Shown one piece after another: positions 8,352 through 17,126 of a stretch of 64,000 nt of DNA. The first letter of the stretch is position 1; the number at the start of each line of letters is the position of its first letter. The notes under the pieces were generated by a model. That model saw only the letters and a list, made by a program, of their open reading frames with translations, was not told the origin of the DNA and did not search any database. Where the stretch lies: positions 1 through 64,000 of the forward strand of contig NZ_AQHR01000035.1 in NCBI RefSeq assembly GCF_000390185.1, given 5' to 3'. The position numbers and the translations under genes were made by a program. The stretch comes from Lunatimonas lonarensis. GTDB taxonomy: Bacteria; Bacteroidota; Bacteroidia; Cytophagales; Cyclobacteriaceae.

Positions 8352-9197
8352 ATGAACCGCTTTTATGCCAAGTTAGGTGTCTTGTTAGCTACTTGCCTCT
8401 TTTCCGGAACACTGGCATCAACCCATGCCCAAGAAATTGCCCTCCAGTTGTATAGTCTTCGAAATCAAATGAAGGTGGATGTTGACCAATACCACGAGAT
8501 CATTGGTCAGTGGGGTGTCCAATATATTGAGGGGGGAGGCACCTACGGTATGTCGGATGCGGATTATCGGGCGTTTTTGAAAGAAAAGGGATTGAAAATG
8601 GTGTCAATAGGAGCCTCGTTTGAAGAGATGAGGGACAGCCCTGATGCAGTTATTGGACGCGCCAAGGCATTTGGTGCTAATTACATCGTTACTTTTTGGA
8701 TTCCGCACACTTCCGGGCGTTTTGGTGAAAGCGAAGCAAGGGAGGCTGTTAGGGTATTTAATGCAGCCGGTAAATTGGCAAAAAGTGCCGGGCTGAAGTT
8801 TTGTTATCATCCCCACGGGTATGAATTTGGGCCCCACGAAGGGGGTACCCTGTTTGATTATATGCTGGCCAACGCTTCAGACTTTGATTTTCAGATGGAT
8901 GTCTTTTGGGTTCAGATGGGAGGAGCGAATCCACTGACGTTGCTTCAAAAACATCCGGACAGATTCCCATTGATTCACCTAAAAGACAGAGAAAAAGGTA
9001 CTCCCGGCACTTATGATGGTACGGGAGATGTAGAGTCAAACGTGGTGCTTGGCACCGGTGACATCGATATTGCTGGAATCATCCGTCAAGCCAAACGTAA
9101 TGGTGTGGAATACCTGATTATTGAAGACGAGTCCTCCCGTTCGGTAAGTCAGATCCCACAAAGTATCTATTATATAAAGCAGATACTGGCCCAATGA
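8352..9197 (+). CDS. Exported sugar phosphate isomerase/epimerase-like TIM-barrel protein
   Basis: 281 residues with a signal peptide ending STHAQ, so the barrel is exported. The body follows the AP-endonuclease-2/xylose-isomerase-like fold: IALQLYSLRNQM as the first strand, VQYIEGGGTYG with a likely metal Glu, FCYHPHGYEFGP with metal-binding His residues, FQMDVFWVQMGG with a metal Asp, PLIHLKDRE, and a last Glu in YLIIEDES. Exported members in Bacteroidota act on oxidised or free sugars rather than phosphates, and some belong to 3-keto-glycoside pathways; the real substrate is unknown. The gene stands alone between the repeat protein and two redoxins. Confidence 0.85.
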   Translation: MNRFYAKLGVLLATCLFSGTLASTHAQEIALQLYSLRNQMKVDVDQYHEIIGQWGVQYIEGGGTYGMSDADYRAFLKEKGLKMVSIGASFEEMRDSPDAVIGRAKAFGANYIVTFWIPHTSGRFGESEAREAVRVFNAAGKLAKSAGLKFCYHPHGYEFGPHEGGTLFDYMLANASDFDFQMDVFWVQMGGANPLTLLQKHPDRFPLIHLKDREKGTPGTYDGTGDVESNVVLGTGDIDIAGIIRQAKRNGVEYLIIEDESSRSVSQIPQSIYYIKQILAQ

Positions 9198-9311
9198 AAT
9201 CCGTGTTTTTTTTGAGACTTCAAAGGACAACCTCTTGAGCTTCATCTCGTAGTATTAAATGTCTCCCATTCGATGGGAACCAGTTTGTCGTTCGTATAAA
9301 TTCCCCCTGCT

Positions 9312-9797
9312 ATGCACTATTTGTTTTCCACATTGTTGTGTTTCTTTTTATTTGTGGATTTCATTGCTGATCCTAGCGAGAACAAGGCGGATGTTAAGAT
9401 TATCTCATTTTCCGACTTTGATGGCATGACCAAGAAGGCTTCAGATAAGTTGGTGATCTACAATTTCTGGGCTACTTGGTGCGCCCCCTGTGTTAAGGAA
9501 ATGCCGGCGTTTGAAAAGGTAAATGCGGAAGATCCGAACCTTGAACTGGTGTTTATTTCGCTTGACGATGGACGTAAGCCTGAGCGAGTCAATACCTTCA
9601 TAGAACGACGGGCGATCAAGTCTCCGGTGTTTCTGCTGAATGACGTTGATTTTAACAGTTGGATCGGTAAGGTAAATGCAGACTGGTCTGGGGCGATTCC
9701 GGCTACGCTTTTCGTAAAGCCCGATGGTAGTAGGTTTTTTCACGAAGGAGAGCTTAACGAGGATGAGTTGAAGAATCTGATTACTAAACTAAAATAA
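9312..9797 (+). CDS. TlpA-like periplasmic thioredoxin-fold protein
   Basis: 161 residues with an N-terminal hydrophobic signal or anchor (about residues 1-18). The active site is WCAPC at residues 56-60 within NFWATWCAPCVKEMP, as in TlpA/ResA-type reductases, and the cis-proline loop is IPATLF. Such proteins reduce disulfides in the periplasm, for example during cytochrome c maturation. It lies 8 bases upstream of a second exported redoxin, so the two are probably cotranscribed and may act together. The substrate cannot be read from sequence. Confidence 0.9.
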   Translation: MHYLFSTLLCFFLFVDFIADPSENKADVKIISFSDFDGMTKKASDKLVIYNFWATWCAPCVKEMPAFEKVNAEDPNLELVFISLDDGRKPERVNTFIERRAIKSPVFLLNDVDFNSWIGKVNADWSGAIPATLFVKPDGSRFFHEGELNEDELKNLITKLK

Positions 9798-9805
9798 CGA
9801 ACGCC

Positions 9806-10423
9806 ATGAACAAACTTCCGTTATTACTCGCTGCTTTACTGGTCACGCTCGTAGGTTTATCCACTTCCTTTGCCCAACAGGGCTATCAAGTAGGGGATAA
9901 AGCCATTGATTTTGATTTGCCTACGGTCAATGGGGAAAGGGTCTCATTGAAAAACCATTCGGATGCAAAAGGTTTTTTGGTCGTTTTTTCCTGTAATACC
10001 TGCCCTTATGTGGTTGCGTACGAAGACAGAATGATCGAACTGCACAATAAATTTGCACCCATGGGCTATCCATTAATAGCCATCAATCCAAATGATCCAA
10101 AAATCAGTCCCGGAGATAGCTTCGAAAAGATGCAAGAGCGAGCCAAAAAGAAGGGTTTCCCGTTTTCTTACGCATTTGATGAAACCCAGGAAATAACCAG
10201 AGCCTACGGGGCAACGAATACTCCCCAAGTCTATTTGCTCGAGAAATCCGGAAATGAATATATTGTGAGGTATATTGGTGCGATTGACAACAACTATCAG
10301 GATGAGTCAGCGGTAACCAAACGATATGTGGAAGATGCAGTGTCTGCTTTGCTAACCGGCGGTACCGTGCCAGAAGAGCGTACCCGGGCGATTGGCTGCA
10401 CGATCAAGTGGAGAAAGTTGTAA
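9806..10423 (+). CDS. Exported AhpC/TSA-type redoxin with CNTC motif
   Basis: 205 residues with a signal peptide ending STSFAQ. The thioredoxin-like domain starts with GDKAIDFDLPTVNG, the peroxiredoxin-type entry, and carries CNTC at residues 63-66 in FSCNTCPYVVAYEDRM, a signature of the Bacteroidota redoxin group often labelled thioredoxin family. TPQVYLL supplies the cis-proline. A further cysteine near the C-terminus (IGCTIKW) is also typical of this group. It is the second gene of a two-gene redoxin operon. It may be a peroxidase or a disulfide reductase; the CxxC spacing favours the latter. Confidence 0.88.
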   Translation: MNKLPLLLAALLVTLVGLSTSFAQQGYQVGDKAIDFDLPTVNGERVSLKNHSDAKGFLVVFSCNTCPYVVAYEDRMIELHNKFAPMGYPLIAINPNDPKISPGDSFEKMQERAKKKGFPFSYAFDETQEITRAYGATNTPQVYLLEKSGNEYIVRYIGAIDNNYQDESAVTKRYVEDAVSALLTGGTVPEERTRAIGCTIKWRKL

Positions 10424-10537
10424 ATACCCGATAAACGTTTCTGAAAAAACACATCATTTGTTGATTCCTAGCTACATTTGCTGGTGGAGGATCAATGGTT
10501 GCCCCCACTGGACGATGAAAAAAAATCGTATAAATCG

Positions 10538-11101
10538 ATGCTGTTTGACGGAAAAACTTCTCTTGACGAAGTGCTACATAGAGTACGGGAGGAACTGAAA
10601 CTGGGTGCTTCTTTGCCGAATCATCCGTTTCACTTCTTCCCCTTTTGCACATCAGGGGCGGATGCACGGTACGTGGTGCTTCGCCATACCACTTCCGATC
10701 TAGCCCTTTGGTTTTTTACGGATTCGAGGTCTTCAAAAGTGGGACAAATCCTTAAGAATTCGGAAGTTGCAGCCGTCTTTTATCATCCAGAAAAGCGCTT
10801 TCAGGTTAGGGTAAAAGCCAGGGCCAATATCCACCACCAAGACGAAATAAGCGCTTCCTTTTGGGATCAGGTGAAAGGGGAGGCCCGAAAGGCCTATGGT
10901 TCTGTGGTCTATCCCGGACATCGTATTGCAACACCGGCCGATGCACACCATTGGATAGAAAAGGTAGACGATCGCTTTTTTGCGGCGGTTATGCTGGAGG
11001 TGAAAAAATTGGATGTGATGCAACTGGATGGGCTAACCCACCTTAGGGCTGAGTTTGTGAAGAACCGTGACCACTGGGAAATGCATTGGGTTGCGCCCTA
11101 G
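10538..11101 (+). CDS. Pyridoxamine 5'-phosphate oxidase-like flavin protein
   Basis: 187 residues from the ATG at 10538; an upstream TTG at 10478 is in frame but adds 20 residues without family character. The split-barrel FMN-binding fold is visible as RYVVLRHTTSDLALWFFTDSRSSKVGQILKNS, followed by VAAVFYHPEKRFQVRVKARANI and the closing WHQ-type segment replaced by HLRAEFV...WEMHWVAP. Such proteins are usually FMN- or F420-dependent oxidoreductases of unknown substrate rather than true PdxH enzymes. Its stop overlaps the last codon of the convergent ceramidase-like gene by four bases. Confidence 0.8.
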   Translation: MLFDGKTSLDEVLHRVREELKLGASLPNHPFHFFPFCTSGADARYVVLRHTTSDLALWFFTDSRSSKVGQILKNSEVAAVFYHPEKRFQVRVKARANIHHQDEISASFWDQVKGEARKAYGSVVYPGHRIATPADAHHWIEKVDDRFFAAVMLEVKKLDVMQLDGLTHLRAEFVKNRDHWEMHWVAP

Positions 11102-12438
11102 CGAATATTGCCTGCTTTTTGGATGAGTTTTTGGAAAATCTCCGAATGGTAAGCTCCGTTGTAGGGGCCAAAGAAATTCATGTCCCAGGTTTCGTACAAT
11201 TTCTTTTCGTAGTATTCATCCGGCGTAATGTAGCCGATATATCCACCATTAAAACAAGTGACAAAGAGGTTTAAGCCCAGATCTTGGGCAGCGTGGTCCC
11301 AATCTTCGTAGAATACCCCTGATAGCTCCCCGCTACTGGATAGGAAAAGGTTATTTCCCAGCAATACAACGTCAACATGGGCAGGGCTGTCTCCATAAAT
11401 GAGATCAAAAAGCCAAGGCCTGAGGCGGAATTTTTCGGAAATCCGGAAATGCGAAGACCGCAACTTCACAGGTATCCTTGCTGTCGCAAAACGTGTAAGC
11501 TCGGTAGAGATGTTTAATCCCGATGTATCTGCCCTTACCAATGAATCCAACGCAAAGGCGTACCGCTCTATTCCCGAAGGGTCTGCTCCAAATCCAACAG
11601 GCCGATGGCTGCCAACCGTGCCCGATGCAAAAAGAGAAAAGTCAATCTCTTCTTCCCGAAACACGGTAAAATAAAAGGGGTAGTCACCGGAAAGACCCAT
11701 AAATTTTGCCGAAAGAAGGGTGGAGTGGGCGCTAAATGTAGTTAGTTCAGCGACTTCTCCTGATTGTTTTTCCATTCTAAGACGTCGAAGAAAGGGGTCT
11801 ATAGGATCCCCCGCAATAAGCCGGTTGGTGACAAAGGGCGCTGCATTGTTTTTTCTGTATTCGATACTCACGGTATCCAGCGTGCTCCAAGCTTTGTCCA
11901 GGCTTTTAGCGGTCCGATCGGCCAATAGATCCACAACTTCCTGATCCATACCACCCATGGTTAGCTTTCCGATCAAGCCCGGTGAATAGCCTCCGAACCC
12001 ACTATGGGCATGCGTGGTGGTGAAATAAAGGTTTTTTAGGTTTGGGTTGGTTTCCTGTACACGCTTTTTCACCGCTGCCGCGAGGTAAGGATGTACAAAC
12101 AAAATCTCAAAGTTGACAAAGGCCACAAAATCGCTGCCATTTCCTATCACAAGGGTGCGTACGAAGTTGCTGTCCAACACAAACTCATAATTGCCACGAG
12201 GTTTGTAGGGGATGAGAGGTTTCGGTTCATCAGGTGTGCTGTTTTCCTTTGACCATCCGGCTAAAAGATAGCCGCTATCGGAAGTGCTCCATGTCGCAGT
12301 GTCTATTGCGGCCATGGTTTCTTTGTAATAGGAGGTTTCGGTGTATGGGGTCCAGTCGATGAACGTAATCGTGGAGACAGCCATCAACAGCATGAAGGCC
12401 AAAACCGCTCCGATCCCCTTTAGTAGCTTAATCACCAT
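11098..12438 (-). CDS. Neutral/alkaline ceramidase-like membrane-anchored protein
   Basis: 446 residues, matching the catalytic N-terminal part of neutral ceramidases (the full enzyme is usually longer, with a C-terminal domain). Residues 5-27 form a membrane anchor. Zinc-site features include YFTTTHAHSGFGGYSPG, equivalent to the THTHSGPGG signature, and FSAHSTLLSAKFMGLSGDYP, which carries a further His and the LSGDY segment. The middle VIGNGSDFVAFVNFEIL corresponds to the opening domain. Ceramidases cleave the amide bond of ceramide; Bacteroidota make sphingolipids, so a role in turning over own or foreign ceramides is plausible but unproven. It sits last in the minus-strand run after purM, 25 bases away. 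Confidence 0.8.
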   Translation of the reverse strand: MVIKLLKGIGAVLAFMLLMAVSTITFIDWTPYTETSYYKETMAAIDTATWSTSDSGYLLAGWSKENSTPDEPKPLIPYKPRGNYEFVLDSNFVRTLVIGNGSDFVAFVNFEILFVHPYLAAAVKKRVQETNPNLKNLYFTTTHAHSGFGGYSPGLIGKLTMGGMDQEVVDLLADRTAKSLDKAWSTLDTVSIEYRKNNAAPFVTNRLIAGDPIDPFLRRLRMEKQSGEVAELTTFSAHSTLLSAKFMGLSGDYPFYFTVFREEEIDFSLFASGTVGSHRPVGFGADPSGIERYAFALDSLVRADTSGLNISTELTRFATARIPVKLRSSHFRISEKFRLRPWLFDLIYGDSPAHVDVVLLGNNLFLSSSGELSGVFYEDWDHAAQDLGLNLFVTCFNGGYIGYITPDEYYEKKLYETWDMNFFGPYNGAYHSEIFQKLIQKAGNIR

Positions 12439-12463
12439 GCCTCCAAACGCAGACTAAATTAGG

Positions 12464-13633
12464 TTATGCTTCGTAAAAATAGGTGCCATGGGGACTTTTG
12501 ATGGTCAGTGATTTTCCGTCTCCCTTTTCTACGTGCCCTACTACCTGAGCGTCTACCCCAAACGAGTTGGCTATGGCGATCACCTCATCAGCGTGGGATT
12601 GATCCATGTAGAGTTCCATACGATGCCCCATGTTAAAAACCTTATACATTTCCTTCCAGTCTGTGCCACTCTGTTCTTGTATCAACTTGAATAAGGGAGG
12701 TGTTTCAAACAGGTTGTCTTTGACCACATGTAGGTTTTCCACGAAGTGAAGCACTTTTGTCTGTGCTCCTCCGCTACAATGTACCGCCCCATGTAACTGG
12801 GATTTCAGCGTTTTGAATATCGCTGCCATGATGGGTGCATAGGTACGGGTTGGAGAAAGCACCAATTTTCCCATATCGAGGGGTGTGCCAGGGGCAGGAT
12901 CGGTAAGGCCGAAACGACCGCTGTAAACCAATTCTGAGGGAACCGCTGGGTCAAAGCTTTCGGGAAACGTCCGCATAAGTTCTTTGCCAAAGACGTCGTG
13001 CCGTGCTGAAGTGAGGCCGTTACTTCCCATCCCTCCATTGTATTCTGCCTCGTAGGATGCCTGGCCAAAGGAGGCTAGACCTACGATTACATCCCCGGGC
13101 CTTATGCGATCGTTTGAAATCACCTCATCCCGCCGCATCCGGCAGGTTACGGTACTATCTACAATAATAGTTCGCACTAGGTCGCCCACGTCGGCAGTTT
13201 CCCCGCCAGTAAGAACGGCGTGTACCCCATGATCCCGCAACAATTGGAGGACTTCTTCTGTGCCGTTTATAATGGCAGCAATTACTTCACCTGGGATTAG
13301 GTTTTTGTTTCTTCCGATGGTGGAGGAAACAAGGATGTTATTGATGGCACCTACGCACAGGAGATCATCGATATTCATGATGATCGCGTCCTGGGCAATG
13401 CCCTTCCAAACGCTAAGGTCTCCCGTTTGTTTCCAATACAGATAGGCGAGGGAGGATTTGGTTCCTGCGCCATCCGCATGCATTACATTGCAATAGGAGG
13501 GGTCGTTTCCCAGGACGTCCTCCACGATTTTACAAAATGCTTTCGGAAAAAGTCCTTTGTCCAGGTTTGCAATCGCCTGATGTACGTCTTCTTTGGATGC
13601 GGAAACCCCCCGCTGCATATACCGTTCATTCAT
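12464..13633 (-). CDS. purM: Phosphoribosylformylglycinamidine cyclo-ligase (AIR synthase)
   Basis: 389 residues from the ATG at 13633; the frame is open ten codons further, but Bacteroidota PurM proteins begin near MNERYMQRGVSASKEDVH. PurM closes the imidazole ring of FGAM with ATP in purine synthesis. Visible family features are the N-terminal glycine-rich SASKEDV loop, the HADGAGTKSSLAYLYW nucleotide segment, AQDAIIMNIDDLLCVGA, the LTGGETADVGDLV metal/nucleotide loop, and RPGDVIVGLASFGQASYE. This long form is characteristic of the phylum. It lies between the PorE-like and ceramidase-like genes, so it may be cotranscribed with them. Confidence 0.95.
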   Translation of the reverse strand: MNERYMQRGVSASKEDVHQAIANLDKGLFPKAFCKIVEDVLGNDPSYCNVMHADGAGTKSSLAYLYWKQTGDLSVWKGIAQDAIIMNIDDLLCVGAINNILVSSTIGRNKNLIPGEVIAAIINGTEEVLQLLRDHGVHAVLTGGETADVGDLVRTIIVDSTVTCRMRRDEVISNDRIRPGDVIVGLASFGQASYEAEYNGGMGSNGLTSARHDVFGKELMRTFPESFDPAVPSELVYSGRFGLTDPAPGTPLDMGKLVLSPTRTYAPIMAAIFKTLKSQLHGAVHCSGGAQTKVLHFVENLHVVKDNLFETPPLFKLIQEQSGTDWKEMYKVFNMGHRMELYMDQSHADEVIAIANSFGVDAQVVGHVEKGDGKSLTIKSPHGTYFYEA

Positions 13634-13674
13634 AAGCTGGGTACTTGGCTGGTCAGCGGCCAAAGGTACGCAAT

Positions 13675-15600
13675 TTATTGGGTGATTTCTATCACTTTAA
13701 ACTCCGTCCTTCGGTTCACTTGGTGTTCCTCTTCCGTCTGCGCATTTTCAATGATCAGTTGGCGCTTACCATATCCCTTGGCCTCCAGTCGGTCGGCGGC
13801 TATCCCCTGTGAGATCAGGTACTGTACCGCAGATTCTGCCCTCCGCTGTGAAAGGTTGTCATTGTAGCTGTCGCTTGCGCGGGCATCGGTATGAGAGCTC
13901 AATTCAATGCGTATCTGGGGATTGTCTTTCAATATCTGCACCAGTTTGTCGAGTTCAAGTGCTGCGTCCGGGCGGATATCTGCCTTATCCAAATCGTAAT
14001 AGATGTTTTCCAACACGATTGCCCGCTCCAAAATCAATGGATCAAGCACGATCACCGTGTCAAGTACCACATTGGTTACATCTTGAATAAGCTCCTCCGG
14101 GCGTGGGGTTTTGCCAATTGTACTGTAGGTGAGGCTCCTGTTGAAATACCCGTTCTTTGAAGCAATGATGCTGAAGTTCTGATCCGGTTGAAGCTGAAAG
14201 CGTAGCCGCCCGTTTTGATTCGAAAAATTTCCGTCTATGTTTTGGTTGTTTTGGTCATATAACATTACCCTCGTTTGGGGTAGCACTTCCTCCGATCCCG
14301 ATTCGGTAGTGGCCAGTGTGGTAATGTTAAGAATAACATTGACCACTTTTGGCTTGGGTGTCAGGTCTTGGAAGAAATAAATATCATCATCACCCTTTCC
14401 GCCCTCTCGGTTGGAAGTGATAAAACCCTCTTTCGGGTAATTAGTGAAGAAAATACCAAAATCGTCGGCGGTAGAGTTGAAGTTGGGGCCAAGGTTGCGG
14501 ATAGTCGTTTTCCCATTTTCCTGCTTTGCGACGAAAATATCCAGTTTTCCGAAACCCGGATGTCCGTCAGATGAAAAATAAAATTCTCCGTTTGGCATAG
14601 GACGTGGAAAAAGCTCATTTCCGGCGGTGTTGATCTCCGGTCCAAGATTCTGTACATTCCCAAAGTCACCGTTTGCGAGCCTTGTGGCCTTGTATAGATC
14701 TAACCCTCCGTAGCCTCCGGGTCGATTTGAAGCAAAGTAAATAGTCTCTCCGTCTGGGCTGAATGCCGGTGTGGAGTTCCAATAGCCGGGTTCATCGTTC
14801 AGTGCCATGAATATCGGTTCGGTAAACCCACCTCCTCTAAAATACGAGGCGAACAGGCTTACATCCGGAAGATCCCGCTTACTGGCGGTGTTGCCCCTTG
14901 CGTAGACGATCGTGTTGCCGTCTGGACTTATGGCGATGGTGCCTTGGTTTAATCCCTGCTCATTTCGAAACTCGGGGATAGGCTGGATATTTTGGACGTC
15001 CACTTTTACGCCGTCAGCTCTGGCACGGAACAGCTTAGTGTAGCCTTGACCGGTCGCGGAATAAACGCCTCCACCTCCCCGGGAACTGGTGAAGTACAAG
15101 TGGTTTTCACTTACTACAGGCGCATATTCGATACCAGGGGTATTCAGAAGCTCGTAGTTTTCCAGCTTATGGTTCGGCCATATTGGCTCAATGGATGCAG
15201 TATATTCAAGATTTCTGATTTCCTTATCGGCCCGGGCTTGAAGTCGGTCATCTTGTGTAAAGGCTTTCGATGCCTTGAATGCTTCTGCTGCTTCCTCATA
15301 CCTTCCTTGACTCTTCAAGCTTTGGCCCCTGAAGAAATGAAAGTCAAAACTCTCCTCCTGCTCCAGCAGTTTTTCATAATAGGGCAGCGATTTTTCTACT
15401 CGGTTGGAGAGACGAAAGCTTTCTGCTACATAGAAATTAGCTTGTCGATTATCGGGTTCCTTTTCGAGGATTTGATTGAAAGTAGCGATGGCAATCTGGT
15501 ATTCACCGGCGCCAAATTGGCCAATTCCCTTTTGTTCAAGGCTCTTACAGCCTGAGATAAGAATAAGAAGAATCAGAAGGAAGGGTAAGCCGCGATTCAT
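13675..15600 (-). CDS. PorE-like lipoprotein: TPR, beta-propeller, CRD and OmpA domains
   Basis: 641 residues. The signal sequence ends in a lipobox (LLILISGC), so the protein is a lipoprotein. Domain order is TPR repeats (about 25-125), a WD40/PD40-type beta-propeller (about 140-415, with repeated ISPDGNTIVYA and FSPDGETIYFASN blades), a carboxypeptidase-regulatory-like domain (about 420-500), and a C-terminal OmpA peptidoglycan-binding domain (IYYDLDKADIRPDA ... LSSHTDARASDSYN ... LSQRRAESAV). This order is that of PorE, which links the type 9 secretion and gliding machinery to peptidoglycan. Bacteroidota encode several paralogues with the same parts, so assignment to PorE itself is likely but not certain. 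Confidence 0.82.
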   Translation of the reverse strand: MNRGLPFLLILLILISGCKSLEQKGIGQFGAGEYQIAIATFNQILEKEPDNRQANFYVAESFRLSNRVEKSLPYYEKLLEQEESFDFHFFRGQSLKSQGRYEEAAEAFKASKAFTQDDRLQARADKEIRNLEYTASIEPIWPNHKLENYELLNTPGIEYAPVVSENHLYFTSSRGGGGVYSATGQGYTKLFRARADGVKVDVQNIQPIPEFRNEQGLNQGTIAISPDGNTIVYARGNTASKRDLPDVSLFASYFRGGGFTEPIFMALNDEPGYWNSTPAFSPDGETIYFASNRPGGYGGLDLYKATRLANGDFGNVQNLGPEINTAGNELFPRPMPNGEFYFSSDGHPGFGKLDIFVAKQENGKTTIRNLGPNFNSTADDFGIFFTNYPKEGFITSNREGGKGDDDIYFFQDLTPKPKVVNVILNITTLATTESGSEEVLPQTRVMLYDQNNQNIDGNFSNQNGRLRFQLQPDQNFSIIASKNGYFNRSLTYSTIGKTPRPEELIQDVTNVVLDTVIVLDPLILERAIVLENIYYDLDKADIRPDAALELDKLVQILKDNPQIRIELSSHTDARASDSYNDNLSQRRAESAVQYLISQGIAADRLEAKGYGKRQLIIENAQTEEEHQVNRRTEFKVIEITQ

Positions 15601-15652
15601 TTCAAGTATTTAAATTATTTTTAGGACGCTTTGAGGTGTAAAGCCTTCTTAC

Positions 15653-16138
15653 TTAACGAAAGTACCTTTTCAACCAACTGTCTTTGGCCGGTATGATCCA
15701 TCGATCCCTCAGATCGGCCTTCTTGTTTACCGTCACGTCTATAATTCGGGATTCCGGGCCTATTCTACCCTCGCTAACTTTAGTCCGTATACTGCCTAGT
15801 GCACTCACCGAAACTGCATTTTCGGACACTACGGCGATTTTTCCGGCGTCAAGAAGGTTAAGGGCCAGTTTCCTTTCGATTTCCCGCAGTACACCTACGG
15901 AGCTATCGATAGAGCATCCGCTCACAAGTTGACTTTGCTCATCTACCGAAAGGACGATCACCTGATTCAGCATAACGTCAAACGACGTCGCCATGGGTTG
16001 CCCGTGGGTATTCCAACCCTCACAAAATGATTTCAGTCGATCATTTATCCAGTGCACTTCATCGGGGGCGAATGGCCTATCGGACTGATAAATCCAGATC
16101 CTCGAAGTGGCCGGCATTTCTTCAAACGGAACGTACAT
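15653..16138 (-). CDS. Conserved Bacteroidota protein, often mislabelled ABC transporter ATPase
   Basis: 161 residues, no signal peptide and no membrane segment. It opens with MYVPFEEMPATSRIWIYQSDR and includes SFDVMLNQVIVLSVDEQ and GCSIDSSVGVLREIER. Databases often name this family ABC transporter ATPase, but no Walker A, Walker B or LSGGQ motif is present, so that name is not supported. It is short, single-domain and conserved across the phylum, suggesting a housekeeping role. It lies between the iron-sulfur pair and the PorE-like gene on the same strand. Confidence 0.8.
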   Translation of the reverse strand: MYVPFEEMPATSRIWIYQSDRPFAPDEVHWINDRLKSFCEGWNTHGQPMATSFDVMLNQVIVLSVDEQSQLVSGCSIDSSVGVLREIERKLALNLLDAGKIAVVSENAVSVSALGSIRTKVSEGRIGPESRIIDVTVNKKADLRDRWIIPAKDSWLKRYFR

Positions 16139-16306
16139 AGTTGCTTTTGCGCCTATTAAGCTAGTATGGAAGGTTTAAGCTATTCGTTGGTTTAACGTAT
16201 AAATCTGGGATAATGATACAAAAATCCCGTCATCTATACGCATAAACACGTCGAAACTTGCGATTGTTTTTATTTTGGTCAACGGATCGTACATGGAAGG
16301 CTCTAT

Positions 16307-17101
16307 TTATATTCCTTGATTCTGTGCGATGATTTCCGCCAAATCAAGCACATTGACTTCCTGTTCCTTTTCTTTGTTTTTAATCCCATCGGATAGCATG
16401 GTCAGACAAAACGGACAGCCCACCGCAATTGTCTTTGCACCGGTCTCGAGTGCTTCCTCGGTGCGTTCTATGTTGATGTCTTTTTTGCCCGGCTCGGGTT
16501 CCTTAAACATCTGGGCGCCTCCCGCGCCACAGCATAGACCTTTGGTTCTGCACCGTTTCATTTCGACCAATTCGGCATCCAACGCTTTGATGACCTCTCT
16601 CGGGGCTTCGTATACATCGTTTGCTCTACCGAGGTAGCAGCTGTCATGGAAGGTAATCCGTTTTCCTTTAAAAGGCCCACCGCCCTGTAACACAATTCTA
16701 CCCTCCGCAATCAACGATTGAAGGAACTCGCTATGGTGCATCACTTGATAGGAGCCACCCAATAGAGGGTATTCGTTTTTGATCGTATTAAAGCAATGAG
16801 GACAGGCTGTCACAATTTTTTTTATACCATAGCCATTCAACACCTGAATATTTCCGATCGCCTGCATCTGAAACAAAAAGTCATTTCCAGCCCTTCTCGC
16901 AGGGTCTCCCGTACAGGCTTCCTCCTCCCCCAGGACGGCAAAATCAATTCCCACCTTGGATAGTATCTTCACAATTGCCTGGGTTACCTTTTTGTATCGG
17001 TCATCGAATGACCCGGCGCAACCTACCCAAAAAAGAACCTCCGGTGTTTCTCCTTTTGCGGCTAGTTCTGCCATGGTCGGTACCCTGAATGCATCACTCA
17101 T
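16307..17101 (-). CDS. HdrB/LutA-like protein with two cysteine-rich CCG domains
   Basis: 264 residues. There are two cysteine-rich domains of the kind that hold [4Fe-4S] clusters in heterodisulfide reductase B, LutA and GlpC. The first runs from FWVGCAGSFDD through EEACTGDPARR to VTACPHCFNT. The second runs from ITFHDSCYLGR through KGLCCGAGGAQM to VGCPFCLTM. It should work with the membrane iron-sulfur protein encoded 25 bases upstream, passing electrons between a cytoplasmic donor and membrane quinones. The physiological substrate is not known; similar pairs are common in Bacteroidota. Confidence 0.9.
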   Translation of the reverse strand: MSDAFRVPTMAELAAKGETPEVLFWVGCAGSFDDRYKKVTQAIVKILSKVGIDFAVLGEEEACTGDPARRAGNDFLFQMQAIGNIQVLNGYGIKKIVTACPHCFNTIKNEYPLLGGSYQVMHHSEFLQSLIAEGRIVLQGGGPFKGKRITFHDSCYLGRANDVYEAPREVIKALDAELVEMKRCRTKGLCCGAGGAQMFKEPEPGKKDINIERTEEALETGAKTIAVGCPFCLTMLSDGIKNKEKEQEVNVLDLAEIIAQNQGI

Positions 17102-17126
17102 TGGATCAAATTAAAAGAATGTAAAA

